Positions 25,278 through 38,439 of a stretch of DNA of 64,000 bases are shown here, in pieces. Under the pieces are notes generated by a model. The model was not told the DNA's origin and searched no databases. It worked only from the letters and a program-made list of their open reading frames with translations. Position numbers and translations under genes: made by a program. Source of the stretch: Antitrichia curtipendula (taxonomy: Eukaryota > Streptophyta > Bryopsida > Hypnales > Leucodontaceae); the NCBI GenBank assembly GCA_951230915.1, contig OX579636.1, positions 7,145,001-7,209,000 on the forward strand. Direction: 5' to 3'. Position 1 is the stretch's first letter. Each line of letters starts with the position of its first letter.

Positions 25278-25885
25278 CTCCCTCTATCCCAAAATGATCT
25301 TTCTGTTAGACAAAATGTTTTGGATTAAGCTAAAAAATTTTAAAAATTATATTTTTTTTATCGGTAAGTAGATTTTGATGCACTCCTATTGTCCTAAAAA
25401 TTTCAGTTTTTGATTAGTTCTGATAATAAACTTGTAGTGGATTGAAGAGAGGCAATTTTTGACTAATTTTTTGGAGCACCAATAGCCAATCGTTTCATGA
25501 ATTTCCACGCAATGGGTTGCTACCTTTTCTCTTCCCGCAATGATTGTATGACAACTGCCCAAAAGATGTCATACTATTAACGGATGGCTGCTTGTCATCC
25601 TTGCCATTATCTCTGGCCAAGTTAACAATCAAAGCTCCCATGGAGCTTCCACCCACTATGTTTGACATTTTTAACGACTTCTACTAACTCTGTCATGTAG
25701 TATTAAATTATTAATTGTTTCCACTTAGTGAATCATGTTGTATTAAATTATTAATTGATGCTTGGTGCACATTCAAACTTCAAAGGCTTGATTTTCTAGT
25801 TTTTTCTTCCACGTCACGGTAGGAAGATCATTTTGGGACAAAAAACAAAGGCCAACCAGAAGATCATTTTAGGATGGAGGGAGTA
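25276..25885. mobile_element. Stowaway-like (Tc1/mariner) MITE
   Basis: The element is 25278-25883 (606 bp). The left end is CTCCCTCTATCCCAAAATGA and the inverted right end CTCCCTCCATCCTAAAATGA, with two mismatches in 20. TA flanks both sides (25276-25277 and 25884-25885). CTCCCTC ends with a TA duplication are the Stowaway hallmark. A second internal GAAGATCATTTTGGGAC near 25826 repeats the right end in part. Non-coding. Confidence 0.8.
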
Positions 25886-28165
25886 GTATTTTTTTTTTTT
25901 TTTTTTTAACATTTATCTTTATTCTAAAAAAAAATTGTAAAAAAATTCAAATTCTTTACCACCAACTTACAAACAATTGTTATTCAAAATAGTTTCAATC
26001 TTGTTTCCTAACATGAAATCACTTTTATCACTTTCTCTACTATTTATTTTTGTTTAAATATTTTTGTTTAATTTTCCTACTATCAATATTGTTGTTCACC
26101 CAAGATAGAGCCTCACAATCAAGAATTATTCTTGTTTCTTTTCATTTTTAGATTACTAGCTTTTGTTAGGTTTTGTAGTTAGGCTAATATTGCTGATATA
26201 AATATATTTTAGAAACATTTTTGCCACTCCAATCACCATATATGGTAATGTGTAGTGAAACTTACATAAATTCACAATTTGACATTTAAGAGTTGTCCAA
26301 TCAAATTTATAAGTAGATAAGAGAATTACATCAATACTGCTATATGCCATAGTGAGACAACATAACAAAAAAGTTGAAGCTTTCATAGGGTAGTTTCATT
26401 GTTTCACAATTTAACTTTAAGCAAAATCTAAAAAACCTCTTTGTCTTTGAAAAATGTAAGCATGTTGATTTGAATTTTCTTTAATTTCATCTTTAATACA
26501 AATTATTGTTTCCTTTGTAAGAAGATTCAAGCACTAAGATAAGTCTTATTTGAAGTTTGTAAATATAAATTATGATTTTTTTTTAAAGTTTGTTCATCTA
26601 GTGGTATTAGTTAAACAACCTATACAACAACACAACTAGGCGCATTTGTCCAACTAGGACATGGAAATTTTCTTGTACAAACAAGCTTGGTACTTGAGAT
26701 CTTTTAGGGGACACAAATTTCTTCTAGTGTTATAATGTATACAACATTCTCAAATCTCAAGTTATATAACTACAAGGCAATTAGAGAGTGCTGAGTCATA
26801 TATTCTATCAAGTAGCGCATAAATTGGGAGGAGGCTTTTGTTTTGTTATACAAGCTTTAACCATGATTAATGATTGATGCCAAATTTTGAAGGGGTTGTC
26901 ATACTTTGGTCACAGTTACAATTTTATATCAGGAAAAAAAACATTGAACAAAAGCTACATATGAGGATGTATTGAATAGGTCCTTTGAAAAGTGAGTCGG
27001 TGCTATAGAGAGCTTCTTATAAGGTAGGAGGTTTATAAAGCAACCACTTTAAAAGCGTTCTTTAACATAGAGGTACATATTTTTTTTTTTTTATATCCCA
27101 ATTGCATTTGTCAATGTACCAACAATAAATATATAAGGAGATGATTGAACGATTTTAGTGCCCTATGTGATTCTAACTTCAAAATTTATAACAAATTCCA
27201 CCATGGTTCCAAAATTATGAAACAACTTGGATTAGATCACTTAATTGCTAATTCCATTTATTTTTAAGAAAAATAAACTAAAAGATATTTTAAGAATTCA
27301 AACTCTCCAAAATTGAGAATCAACTAGTAAATGAACATTGCATATCAAGTAGAAAACATGTCTTCATAGATTAAGATTTAAGACCCACACTTAGAATATG
27401 TTAAAATGTGTGAACTTTCATCCTTAGTGGAGCATCAAATTACAAGCCATTATCCCTCCACTATAGCTATGCCATCAGATCTTGTCTACTATTCCATTGC
27501 TAAATCATTGAACATTTAGCCAATACATGGAGCCTATTATGGACCTCCAATCCAATTCGTAGTGTACTTTAAGCTCAAAAATGTTGGACTGATGTAGATT
27601 GCATTGAATTAGGTTGAGGTTCCATAATTAACTCTAACTCAAATTCTAAAGCTCCTTTAAATCCCAAACATTTTTGGATTGATTTGGTAACTTTCAGTGA
27701 AGAAAAACAGGTGAATTTTTGTTTTTTGTATGCATAGATCTTACTCTTGCAGTGTCTTGAAGGTGTCAATTTTTTTTGTGTCATTGCAACACAAATCAAG
27801 AATGAGACCCAATAGTTAGAAGTTCTTCAAAATGCATAAAATTTTATTTACAATTCTTTTTGTCCAAGGTGTTATTTTTGTGCACTACTCAAAGTATTTT
27901 CTTATTCTTGAGCCAAGAAACTTCAGGGATTAATGCACTACCGGTAATTAATTGGATGGGGGTGGAAATCTCTGCAAATTTTGAACTACATGTATTTGTT
28001 TATACAACTAGTGAGAGGAGGAATTTTGTGCTCGCTAAATAATTTGTCAATGTTACATTTTTTTGTGTGTGAAAATTGATTCAACACAATAACATTTCAA
28101 CCTTCAACTAATTTAATTACTATACAAATAGTGTGCCTGCGGTAAATTAAAACGAAATCAGTGTA
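25886..28165. other. AT-rich gene-free stretch
   Basis: Only short ORFs without recognisable motifs are present (for example 26156-26386 and 27575-27799, minus). Several T-rich runs occur. No repeat structure was identified with confidence. Confidence 0.4.
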
Positions 28166-28169
28166 GACA

Positions 28170-28256
28170 ATTACTCCCTATGTTTCTGAAAAAAGACCCA
28201 TGTTTACTTAGTGTTTTACAAAATAAACACCGGTCTTGTTCAGAAACAGAAGTATT
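28170..28256. mobile_element. Very short palindromic MITE
   Basis: ACTCCCTATGTTTCTGAA...GACC on the left pairs with GGTC..GTTCAGAAACAGAAGTA on the right, giving an ~85-bp hairpin element of the CTCCCTCCGTTTC type common in plants. Confidence 0.55.
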
Positions 28257-28446
28257 GAAGTTACGCACAGAATCAGTAGCATCGAGACGACGAGCTCGCA
28301 GCTAGCTTGGCCAATTAACCCGAAAGAATATGATAACTGAGTACCGACGCCGTCAACAAACAATTTCTACAACGCCAATCTGACGGAAGTCACAGTGAGT
28401 TTCTGTGTACAGCACGAAAGATTCTCGGAATACACAAAAAAATGCC

Positions 28447-28905
28447 GCAATTCCGAAGTGCGCAATGAGTGAGAGAGAGAGACAGACAGAAAATACTGGT
28501 ACACAGCAGCGCATTTAAGATGCCATCAAATCACAAGCCACGAAGCTCCACTCGAGACATAAGAACAAGGAAATCGCTCTCTTCCAATGCACTGCCTGAT
28601 ATTCAGATCACCGGACACGCCACTAATTTTCACCACTTCGTTAGATGGGTGCGACATCATTTCATACCCACATTCCGAAATCAAAATTACGCTCATTTGG
28701 GATGTATTAAACTAAAAAATTTGGCCCCATACAAGAAATTGGCAATTCCAATGTGCGCAATGCGAGTGAGAGAGAGAGAGAGAGCGAGTAGTTGTACTGT
28801 ACTATACACAGCAGCGCCTTTATGTTACCATCAAATCAGAAGCCACGAAGCTTCACTCAAGACATACGAACAAGGCCAATCTCTCCCTTCAATGCACTGC
28901 CTGAT
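28447..28905. repeat. ~160-bp direct duplication downstream of ABCB
   Basis: The segment 28447-28600 recurs, diverged, at about 28742-28905. Shared stretches include GCAATTCC, GTGCGCAATG, a GAGAGAGA tract, CACAGCAGCGC, AAGCCACGAAGCT and AATGCACTGCCTGAT. The ~140 bp between is single-copy. The 158-codon plus-strand ORF at 28469-28945 crosses both copies and is probably not a gene. Confidence 0.65.
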
Positions 28906-29172
28906 TCTCTCCCATACCGTCCCTACCCCCTACTCGAACACTTAGCTAATTTAAATTAACCCACCACTTGCGTGGCGAAGACGACTCCACTGCAAGCCCA
29001 TATCCAGAACTGGCACGACGTCACAAGAAGAAGCGCTCATTCTCGTTGAAGCAGCCTACAAAATTTAGTACCCAATTGCCGACGCACGCCTGGAGATGGC
29101 CGGCCAAGGAAGGTCGCAAAGAATGAACGGGAAACGAAATCGAAGAAGAAGAAGAATTTCGTGCTAGCTAGT

Positions 29173-32100
29173 CTACTGTCGTTGCTGTTGCAATCTCACA
29201 AGACCAGCATACGCGCCACCACTTCTCGCCACAAGCTCATTGTGCGTGCCTTCTTCAATGATGCTGCCATCTTGAATAACAGCAATGCTGTCCGCATTTC
29301 GAATCGTGGACAAGCGATGGGCGACAACCACTGAAGTTCTTCCCTGCATAAGTCGATCGAGCGCTTCCTGCACAATCTTCTCACTCTCAGCGTCAAGAGC
29401 GCTGGTCGCTTCGTCAAGCAGCAGAATCGCTGGATCCTTGAGCACCGCGCGCGCAATCGCAACGCGCTGCTTCTGTCCCCCCGAGAGTTGCACGCCGCGG
29501 TCGCCGACTTGCGTGTTGTAAGCTTCGGGTAACGCGCTGATGAAGTTGTGCGCGTTCGCGGCGCGCGCCGCGGCGTGCACTTCTTGCTCGGTTGCAGTTT
29601 CCCGCCCGTAGAGGATGTTCTCGTAGATTGAGGTGGCGAACAACGCCGGCTCTTGGGAGACGAGCGCAACCCGTCGTCTGAGCGATTTGAGGTTGAGCTT
29701 CCGGATGTCTGTGCCGTCGATCATGACGCGTCCCGAAGTCGGGTCGTAGAAGCGCTCCAACAAAGCGACGATGGAGGACTTTCCCGATCCCGAAGCGCCT
29801 ACGAGCGCGAGAGACTTCCCGGCGCGCACTTTGAGGTTCAAGTCCTTGAAGATTTGGACGTCGGGTCGGTTCGGGTAAGAGAAGGAGACGTTCCTGAATT
29901 CAATGTCACCTGTGACAGTCTCCACGACCTCGGATTTCGGGTCGTCGGCATTGATCTCTGTGCGGCGGTCGAGGACCAAGAATACGGAGGAGAGGGCTTG
30001 ACCGCCCTTCATGATGTCGGGAGCCAGAGCTAGAGTCTCGGCGATGGCGAACGCCGCGATGATGAGAACCATGAAGACGCGGATGATGTCGCCGAAATTA
30101 GCGTCGCCTTTCTTGACAAGTTCCGCGCCGTACCAGAGGCCGAGACCGTAGGAGCCGAAGAGGCAGAGCTGCGAGACGCCATAGCTGATGCCTGCGACCT
30201 GGACAGAGACAGCAGTTTTCCAATTTAGAATTTCTTCTACATTTTAAATTCTCCAAGACAGCAATCAAATGTGATCATAAATCCAAAATGTACGTATAGC
30301 GAGTCGTTTTTTCAATGTTCATACGGAGTGGTTTTTTCAATGACGATTCAACAGGGGGTTGCAAGAGTTACTTCCAAATTTCGAATTCTCCAAGATAGCA
30401 ATCAGACGTGCTTATACATCCACAATGTACGTATAACTAGTGCAAGTCCCAGTCGTGTTTTCAATGTTAATTCAACAGGGGTTTGCAAGAGTTAGATGGG
30501 ATTAGGGTTTAGGGTTTAGAGTCGCATTGACTAATCGCACTTATCCAAGCCAAAAAGCGAAAAATCGTTCAAAAAACACGAACACTGACCTGGCCACGGA
30601 GGAAGCCACGCTTCATGGGAGCTTCGAGCTCATGCGAGAAAAGATTCACGACGCGCTCCTCGGCGTTGAAGGACGCCACGGTGCGGACATTGCTGACAGC
30701 TTCCGATGCGACCATGCTGGCACGCGCCTGCGCGCTCGCGACGTCGCCGGAGAATCCCTTCAGAAACATCTGCTCCACGATGGCGGCGAACACTAGGAGG
30801 GGGAAAGTGGCGAGCACCACGAGCGCCATCTTCCATTGGAGGGTGAAGGCAATGATGCACGTCGCTAGCAACAAAGTGAAGTTCTGAACCATCAGGGAGA
30901 TCCGGTCGCCGATCGCGCCCTTCACGGTCGTGGCGTCCGCAGACAAGCGAGCGGAGATTTGGCCGCTGCTGTTCTCGTCCTTGTCGAACCAGCTGATCTC
31001 GTTGGTTAGTATCCCTGCGATTGCCCAAATCAATGAATCAGTCTAATCCACATCCCTAAAAACCTCATATTCTTTACATCGGAAAATTTCATCGTGTCAA
31101 AATGTGACATTCAAGTATATATCAGTCTGAGCAACATCAAATATATATCAGTCTGAGACTTGAACGTCACAATTACGATTCTCTGGAACACGCCAAATTT
31201 ATCATGTTTTAGTTGCCCAAAGTCCAGGACTGGCATAGATCTGAGATTTCAGAAGAGTCTCAAACCGCTCCAGTTTCTAGTTGAGAGCGCTATTTTGAAT
31301 GAGCGAATTCTGTGAAAATATGCGGATGTGACGTGATCGTTAACATAATTCGCAAGAAATTGGACTGGGTTGTAATGAAGAAGTCAGAAATTGCGTGAAG
31401 AGACACTTACGAGCAAACATCATCTCCCTCACGCGCTTGACGAGATTCTCGCCCATGATACCAAAGAAGAAGTGCTGGGTGAAGTATCCGATAATCGAAG
31501 CCCCCGACAGTCCAACAAAGATGAGCGAATACTTCCCAATCTCCCTCTTCATCTTGTCAAAATCCGTGTAGTAATACGCATACAGCACATTGCTAATCAC
31601 CAAAGCAAAAGCAGGGTTCATGAGTCCTGAGATCACGGAACCAAAGCATCCAAGAGCGCCATATCCCCACTCAGGCTTGTTCACCTTCAGCAACCTCCAC
31701 ATGGAGGCGGAGGGCGCTGGCTGAACTACCTCATCCACATCCTTCTCCGAAGTCCCCTCAGACATCGCGGAGCTGTGTTGCCGGCTCAATCGTCTCCCCG
31801 ACTTCGACATGGAAAGCCGCTGCGACTGCGACGTCTCGCGCGCGGAGTTTCCACGCGACAAGGTGCGGCCACCGCCGGTCGTCATCGCCATCTCCTGCAA
31901 CCGCACCAAGGAGCTGTAGGCGCCGTTCTTCTCCAACAGCGTGACGTGGTTGCCCATCTCCACGATCTCGCCTTCCTGGACCACCGCGATCGTGTCTGCG
32001 TTCTGGATCGTGGACAGACGATGCGCGACGATCACAGTCGTGCGACCCACCATCACACTGTCCAGAGCTTCCTGCACGATCTGCTCCGAGCTCGCGTCCA

Positions 32101-35100
32101 GAGCGCTTGTGGCTTCGTCCAGGAGAAGAATGGCGGGGTTCTTCAAAATGGCGCGGGCTATGGCGATTCTCTGTTTCTGGCCACCGGACATCTGCACTCC
32201 GCGCTCGCCGACCTGGGTGAGATAACCTTGAGGCAGCTTCGAAATGAATGAGTGAGCATTGGAGGCTTTGCACGCATTCTCGACCTCCTTGTCGGTTGCA
32301 TCAGGTTTGCCGTAAAGGATGTTCTCCTTGATGCTCGTGGCGAAGAGCGCTGGTTCTTGGTTTACGAGACCGATTTGACCGCGAAGCCATTTCAGGTTTA
32401 AGCTCTTGATGTTCACCCCGTCCAGCAAGATCTCACCTGCAGCAAGTCACATTCCTCAAATCAGCTCCTCACACCTTCGCTAGATTTAAAGCAAAATCAG
32501 GGGATACAAGATTCGATGATATTTGCTTACAATAACGCACTTTCACTACATATGTTAGGAGTTCGAAATCAAACTTCCTGAGTTATGTTTCATCATCCCC
32601 GATTCCAAAGTTGCAGTCCTGAAATACATGCCACATGATTCTAACATCGCGAAACCTGCCACATGATTTTAAGATTCCAGAAGCTGCCAAACGGTTCTAG
32701 AATTACAAAGTCTTGAGATTCGAGGAGGATTGTGCGGACACCTCTACTGGGGTCATAAAAGCGCTCGATCAGCGACACCACTGTCGACTTCCCGGAGCCT
32801 GAGCCACCCACGATGGCCATCGTCTTGCTTGCAGCGATGTCGATTGAGAAATTCTTGAAGATGACAACATCCGGTCGCGACGGGTAACTGAACTGCACGT
32901 TCCGGAACTCGATGTGACCCTGAACGGAGTCCAGCACCTTGGCGTCTGGCACGTCCAGGTTGATCGTCGGCTTCTTCTTGATCATGGTGAAGATGTTGTA
33001 TGCGCCCGCTTTGGCTTTCGCAAACGCAGTTATGTTCGGCATCGCTTGACCCAAAGATCTAAACAATGAAGCCAACACGAAACATCAGCTAGCAGCTCCA
33101 ACATTGCTATAGAACGTCACGATGTAGACAATAATACGGCTTGATAAGAATTTACAAGCAATGTGCACTTCCAATGAGTTCGATTTAATTTATTATAGGG
33201 TTTGATCACGCAAGAGAAGCTTACAGTCCTCCGATGATAACTGTGAAAATGGTGGACAGCGCCTTGCCGCCGTTTGCTTCACCTTTGCGAACAATCACCC
33301 CGCCGTACCAGAGAAGAAGCGCCCAGCAAGAGAAGAGAACGCCATACGTAACGCCCATACCCAACCCTTTGGCTAACCCGCTCTGGTACCCTAACTTCAA
33401 ACTGCCTTGCAAGGAATCACTGAAAGACTTGTTCGCCTTCTGCTCCCCTACAAAAGAGTACACTGTCCTCACCTGCGAAATGTTCTGCAACCCCATGGCA
33501 CAAAAGAGTTTCATCAATACCAGCATTTAAATTGGTGGAAGATCATGAGTCTCAATCTTAGACAGCAAGAAGATGAATCTCCAATCACCAACGATACAGA
33601 CGAGTTTTCCGCATCGAAAATTGTCACCCAGGTGGGCTTCATCTTCCAAAATTGGACGAGCCATTGAACAATGCAAGTACGCCACATGACAAGTTCGGTT
33701 CAACGATGAGAAGAAGCTCCTTTGAAATACTGACCTAAAAGTTTTGAAAGTGATGAGCAAATGACTTCAAGTCTAAGCATGATGGACACCAAGCCCTAAA
33801 AAAGAAAGGCAGTGTCTGCACAGAGTGTTTGCGTACCTGCTCTGCAATGCCGCCGGCCTCAGCGTAAGCTTGCTGGCTCTTGGAAGTCAGACCCGTGAGA
33901 GCATAAGCGTAAAATCCACCAGCAAGGGCAATGGCAGGCACCACAGCCAAGGTGACGAGCGCGAGCTTCCAAAGCAACGTAAAACCGATAATAAACCCAG
34001 AAATGAAGGTGCACATGTAGTGAATGTAGTTGCCCATCTGCACCACGACAATCGCCACGCTCAGCACAAAAAACAGAAATTAACGCAGAAGCAAAAGACG
34101 GAGACTGACAGAAGCGGTCCACACCTTCTCGCTGAGGGCGTCTTGCACCAGGAGCGTGTCGGAGGAGATACTCGACACAATGTCACCAGCCTTGGCGTCC
34201 GTGTCGAAGAAGCTCACGTCCTGCTTCAGCATGGCCTCCAAGTAGCGAACGCGGATGCGCGCGGCTTGTCTCTCTCCCGAATACATCCACGCCGCCACTT
34301 CCGCCCACGAAGCGAAGCACACCACAAGGCCCAAGTAGAGCATATACAGCGAGTACTGCCATCACCCCAAAACCACCGTCAACAACAAAGCTCCAAACAC
34401 TCCTTATCACTCCCTCTTCAACAAATTATCTGAGCTCGTGCGGATGCCGTCTCCCCAAATTTTCTCTTCAATTCATTGATCTAAAATCAACACTCCAAGA
34501 GATAGGTTTCTTGAATCAACAAACGCGGTAACTCCCCCCAAAAAATGACACTCCAATTCTTTGAAAGATTTTCAACCTCACTTCCTCCACGCGCTTAATT
34601 CTTTCACTTGCCGCTTCGTAATATTTTGTGCACGATGGTGCAAATACTCTCAACGACGAGCAGAACCTCACAACCATCAAAAAGCAAGCAACACTAAAAA
34701 TGCAAGGATTCATGGCATCGCCTACCTTGCCCACGGTATCTGCGAGTTTTTCGGGATTGTTCACATTGGAGCCGAATCCATTCAGGAGTTTCCCAAAGAA
34801 GAGGAAGAAGACGGGCAAGGCACATCCATGCACCGCAGCTCCAACAGTTCCAATAAAGATGAGGAAGTAATCAAGCGGATCTGCAAACGCAAACAGCTTG
34901 AAAATCGACACGGAACCCCCGACGCTTTTCGCCTCTTCCCCATTCTTCGCTACTACTTTCTTCTCCTTCTCTGTCTCCTCCGTCGCTACTTCTTCCACCA
35001 CCACCTGCCCATCGCCCACTTCCTTCGCCACCACCACCTTGTCTCGCCCATTCTCCAAGCTTGTAGATTCCAAGCTCCTAGGCTCCGAGCTCGTAGGCTC

Positions 35101-35139
35101 CAAGCTCTCCGCGTCCACGCTCGCCTTGTCGCCTCCCAT
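29173..35139 (-). CDS. Full-length ABCB (P-glycoprotein/MDR-type) ABC transporter, eight exons
   Basis: A membrane exporter with TMD1-NBD1-TMD2-NBD2; plant ABCBs move auxin, malate or lipophilic compounds, and the substrate here is unknown. Exons on the minus strand: 35139-34726, 34355-34125, 34037-33837, 33484-33225, 33058-32742, 32436-31411, 31014-30590 and 30198-29173. All introns are GT-AG and phases agree, totalling 3,900 nt (1,299 aa, typical). The start ATG gives [12 protein letters not shown] and an acidic N-tail. NBD1 has Walker [10 protein letters not shown] (~453-461), signature MSGGQ (~557, Met for the usual Leu) and Walker B ILLLDE (~577). NBD2 has GASGSGKSS (~1092), LSGGQ (~1196) and ILLLDE (~1216). 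A Ser/Arg-rich linker follows NBD1 and could be a phosphorylation site. No breaks seen. Confidence 0.95.
30245..30490. repeat. Tandem duplication inside ABCB intron 7
   Basis: Two diverged copies share ATTCTCCAAGA.AGCAATCA, CCA.AATGTACGTATA and TTTTCAATGTT..., at about 30245-30345 and 30385-30490. The second is followed by TTAGGGTTTAGGGTTTAG, two units of plant telomere-type sequence. Both lie within the intron between exons 7 and 8. Confidence 0.6.
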
Positions 35140-35900
35140 CTCAGGGATCCAAATCCAAATCAGGGATCCAAAACCAAAACCAAAACCTACATCGTAATCC
35201 CGCAAGCTTTGCGATCTCGCGGCCGCAGCCGACTGCCGCCCCACCAACGATGCAACCAAACTGCGAGATTCCAAGCATAGACAATCAGTATTTCCCAAAA
35301 CTCTCACGAGTCCACACAGTGAGCTTCTTCTGTACTTGTGAATCAAAGTTTGCACATTCCTAGGGACCCAAAGTGTAGAAATTTTTACAGAGCAGACAAG
35401 CATACATTTGCGAGTGTGTAGACTGCAATTGGGTGAAGGTGTATACGTTGCGATTGTTGGTCGATGTCGGATGAGCGCGAGCTCGGTGCCGAAGATGGTG
35501 GCGAGTGCTCTGCACATTAATCTTGAGCGCGATAGGGATTGGCCTATTTGTAGTGAGGGAATGGGGATCGGACGACTGGTGTGAAAAGGTCAACAGGCCG
35601 TGGAACGTGATTGCAATTCTATGGCAGACGAAAAAAACTGGAAATTTGCGGGCAGCCCGGGTGGAATTTCTTGGTGCTGGCTTGCACTGCAGTTCTGATT
35701 CGGTGGGTCCCAGCTGTCGGATAGTAAATCTGAAGCTCATGTTGCTGGGGTGGGTGGGGGTGGATGAGAGATGCAGGTTAGGTGGATGAGATCGTTTCAA
35801 GGGATGAAAAAATAGTTTTTTTATGAAGGAAGAGGTATAGTATTCTTTTAGTGTGGCGTCGCAGCACTTTGGAATCAAATTTAAAAGGAGAGAAGTTCCA
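35140..35900 (-). promoter_or_regulatory. Upstream region of the ABCB gene
   Basis: This is the expected location of the 5' UTR and promoter. A CCAATC motif (about 35535-35540, minus) and CTACAAATAGGCC (about 35541-35553) could be core elements, but neither is decisive. No upstream exon was identified. ORFs on either strand here look like chance frames. Confidence 0.35.
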
Positions 35901-37172
35901 AGCAGGTCATGTAAGCAACATGCCTGGGAAGAAAGTAATATAGAATTGGTTAATAGCCAATGAGAAATGAGTTTTGACTACTGAAGCATAATACTTTTGG
36001 GATTCCATTCAAGTTGCAAGGATTTGTTGGTGAAAAGATTTGAATATAAATTTTTGTGAGCCCATGGGAATAAAGTGAAAAGGCCTCATGCACGTGATGG
36101 ATAAAGAAAGAGGTGGAATTGGTATTAGCAATGGCAAAATGGTCTTTGTTTATTAGAACCCAAGTAGTAGAGGTACCTATTTTTGATAACTTAAGCATTT
36201 CAGCCTATAGGATGGAAAATTTGTTGAGAAATTGCGCTCATTGTGTGCAAACATAAGGATGAGGAAGAATGCCGGAAAAAAAATTCTCAAAAATAAATAT
36301 TTTATAGAACATAAATGTCGATTTTTCATTCAAACCCATTCCAATCTCATAGACTCACCTATTATTGTTAGCTTTGGCACTTTTCCCTAATTATGGAAGA
36401 GAAAGAGATGAGTTGATGAGAAGGTACAAAGAAATAATCTTTTTCAATGAACAATGCATCCACTAATTGTTGTCAACAATAGATCACCCTATAAAAGCAT
36501 CGCAAGGGGGTTGTTGGAAATAGGTACTTCTACCATAATGCTTTGAATTCCATTCAAGGATTGAATAGAGAAGTGTTATCTACCTATTGCTAGATTATTG
36601 CTACATTTGAAGTCCAGTGGTCAAATTTTACTTAAATATCACCTAATTGTGATACAGATATCGCATGAGTATCTCCCAAGTATCACCTGAGTACTGAAGA
36701 AATAGGTGGCCCATATTTCAGAATTATTCCAATGAACAAAAAGCCCTTCAGCATGGCATTATTTTCCAGATGATGTTCGTTGCCCCTTGCACAGGCTAGT
36801 AGCTGCCCAGGATAGGACACCACTTGCATGAAAAAGCCCAGAGAGCTGGATAGCAGACAGATGTCATCACACCATTCGACACTTCACATGACCCTCTTTA
36901 TTATTTATTGTCAGAGCTAACTAAAGGCGATTCAGTGGAGCTGCGGATTATTACTCCGGAGAGCAGTGCAGGAGGTGATATTAAAGAGGTCTGCAGGATG
37001 AGACTAACAACTGAACACTCCCCAGAAAACCTGCTCAAATGCTGTCTGTCTGCGTGCGAATGTGCTGCTTTTCACATCCACCGCTGGAACAGCCCATCTT
37101 CTAGAATGCTGACCGGCTGAGCCGGTAAGGGGTACGGTATGAGTGTATCCATACGGTTCCCGTCATCGTAAA
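35901..37172. other. Intergenic stretch without recognised genes
   Basis: Only short ORFs without motifs are present (for example 36908-37120, plus). A GC-richer part begins near 36780. Nothing further can be supported. Confidence 0.4.
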
Positions 37173-37232
37173 TACAGTAGGTTAGGGCGTACGTGGCGGC
37201 TGATACTTCCACGTACGCCCTAACCTACTGTA
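37173..37232. repeat. Perfect 24-bp hairpin
   Basis: TACAGTAGGTTAGGGCGTAC.. (37173-37196) is perfectly inverted at 37209-37232 around a 12-base loop. It is too long to be chance and lies in a locally GC-rich stretch near the assembly gap. It may be a foldback element end; the function is unknown. Confidence 0.75.
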
Positions 37233-37479
37233 CGGTGACTTTGCAGTCTGAAACTATGAAGTTGCCTCCCAAAGTGCCGTTACCGCCAACATGTGCACGG
37301 GTGCTACATTTTAAAATCTTTGTCAGCCAGTCTGGAAATGGCACCACAGGTAACGTTAGTTTGACCCGTAACAATGTTCCCCACGTTTTTCAACTTGGAG
37401 GAGGAAGAATTCCCGCTTCATTTGTTAAAAAAAACACTAAAAACACTTGAGGATGAAGCAAGCTATTAAGACTCTTGAA

Positions 37480-37679
37480 NNNNNNNNNNNNNNNNNNNNN
37501 NNNNNNNNNNNNNNNNNNNNNNNNNNNNNNNNNNNNNNNNNNNNNNNNNNNNNNNNNNNNNNNNNNNNNNNNNNNNNNNNNNNNNNNNNNNNNNNNNNNN
37601 NNNNNNNNNNNNNNNNNNNNNNNNNNNNNNNNNNNNNNNNNNNNNNNNNNNNNNNNNNNNNNNNNNNNNNNNNNNNNNN
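37480..37679. other. Assembly gap of 200 N
   Basis: Exactly 200 unknown bases, probably a placeholder gap of set size. Reading frames crossing it are meaningless. Confidence 0.98.
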
Positions 37680-37751
37680 TCAATGAACTTGGCATTACAA
37701 AATTTCAACAAAATTATAGACAATTATTTGGGGATAGAAGGAGTAACTTAG

Positions 37752-38213
37752 CTACACTAAAGATGATATTTAGTGTCTTGTACACTAAATACAAAGGCAT
37801 ACACTAAAAGCCAATTACCCTATGAAAGTAAGTAACATTAAATGTCAATTCAAACACTAAATGTGAACCAGAGTTGTCATATCAGACGGAATATCACTGT
37901 TCACGGACAGAATCGGACCGATTAGGGCTAGGCGGCTGCAAACTTCAGAGCCTTGTAACTTTTGCAAAAATTCTTCAAATCAGTAAAATGAGATGTTTTT
38001 CGGCATCTACAGTTTTTGTAGATGCCGAAAAACATCTCATTTTACTGATTTGAAGAATTTTTGCAAAAGTTACAAGGCTCTGAAGTTTGCAACCGGCACA
38101 TTCAAGTCTAACACTAATTGTGGACAAGTTCAGATTTAGTGTTGTAGCTAGTAGGGGGGTAAAAACACTAAATGTCACTCAACACTAAATATCATCTTTG
38201 GTGTAGTAAGTTT
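37752..38213. mobile_element. Palindromic MITE with CACTAAA-type ends and a perfect 75-bp hairpin core
   Basis: The left end reads CTACACTAAAGATGATATTTAG and the inverted right end CTACACCAAAGATGATATTTAG. Several CACTAAAT copies lie just inside. The core is a perfect 75-bp inverted repeat (37937-38011 and 38017-38091) around a 5-base loop. No clean target duplication could be fixed (TTAG left, TAAG right), so the superfamily is uncertain; CACTA-like is one option. Non-coding. Confidence 0.65.
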
Positions 38214-38439
38214 AATCCTCAAAAGGTTCTTTGAGGACAACCTCTATACAATCCGTATTTAGCCCTATAACTCTTCAACTGTGGTTTAATATATGAAGTG
38301 TGATACATTGTTATTTACGTACTCTCATAATCATTTATTTAGTTTATATTGAAAAATATTTGGTCAATGTTCTTCTGATCAAATAACACCAAATTCATAA
38401 TATACTATACCATTGCAAAGGCCTTTTTAGGCTTTCAAG

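Noticed and set aside
28469..28945. 158-codon plus-strand ORF downstream of ABCB
   Set aside because: It runs across a direct duplication and GA-rich tract, with no domain and no consistent start.
30495..30525. Interstitial telomere (TTTAGGG repeats)
   Set aside because: Only two units are present in an intron; this is too few for a telomeric tract.
29285..32251. Long plus-strand ORFs opposite the ABCB exons (for example 29285-29521, 29653-30033, 31775-32251)
   Set aside because: They are shadows of GC-rich ABCB exons on the minus strand and carry no recognisable protein motif.
37390..37807. ORFs crossing 37480-37679
   Set aside because: They are artefacts of the 200-N gap.
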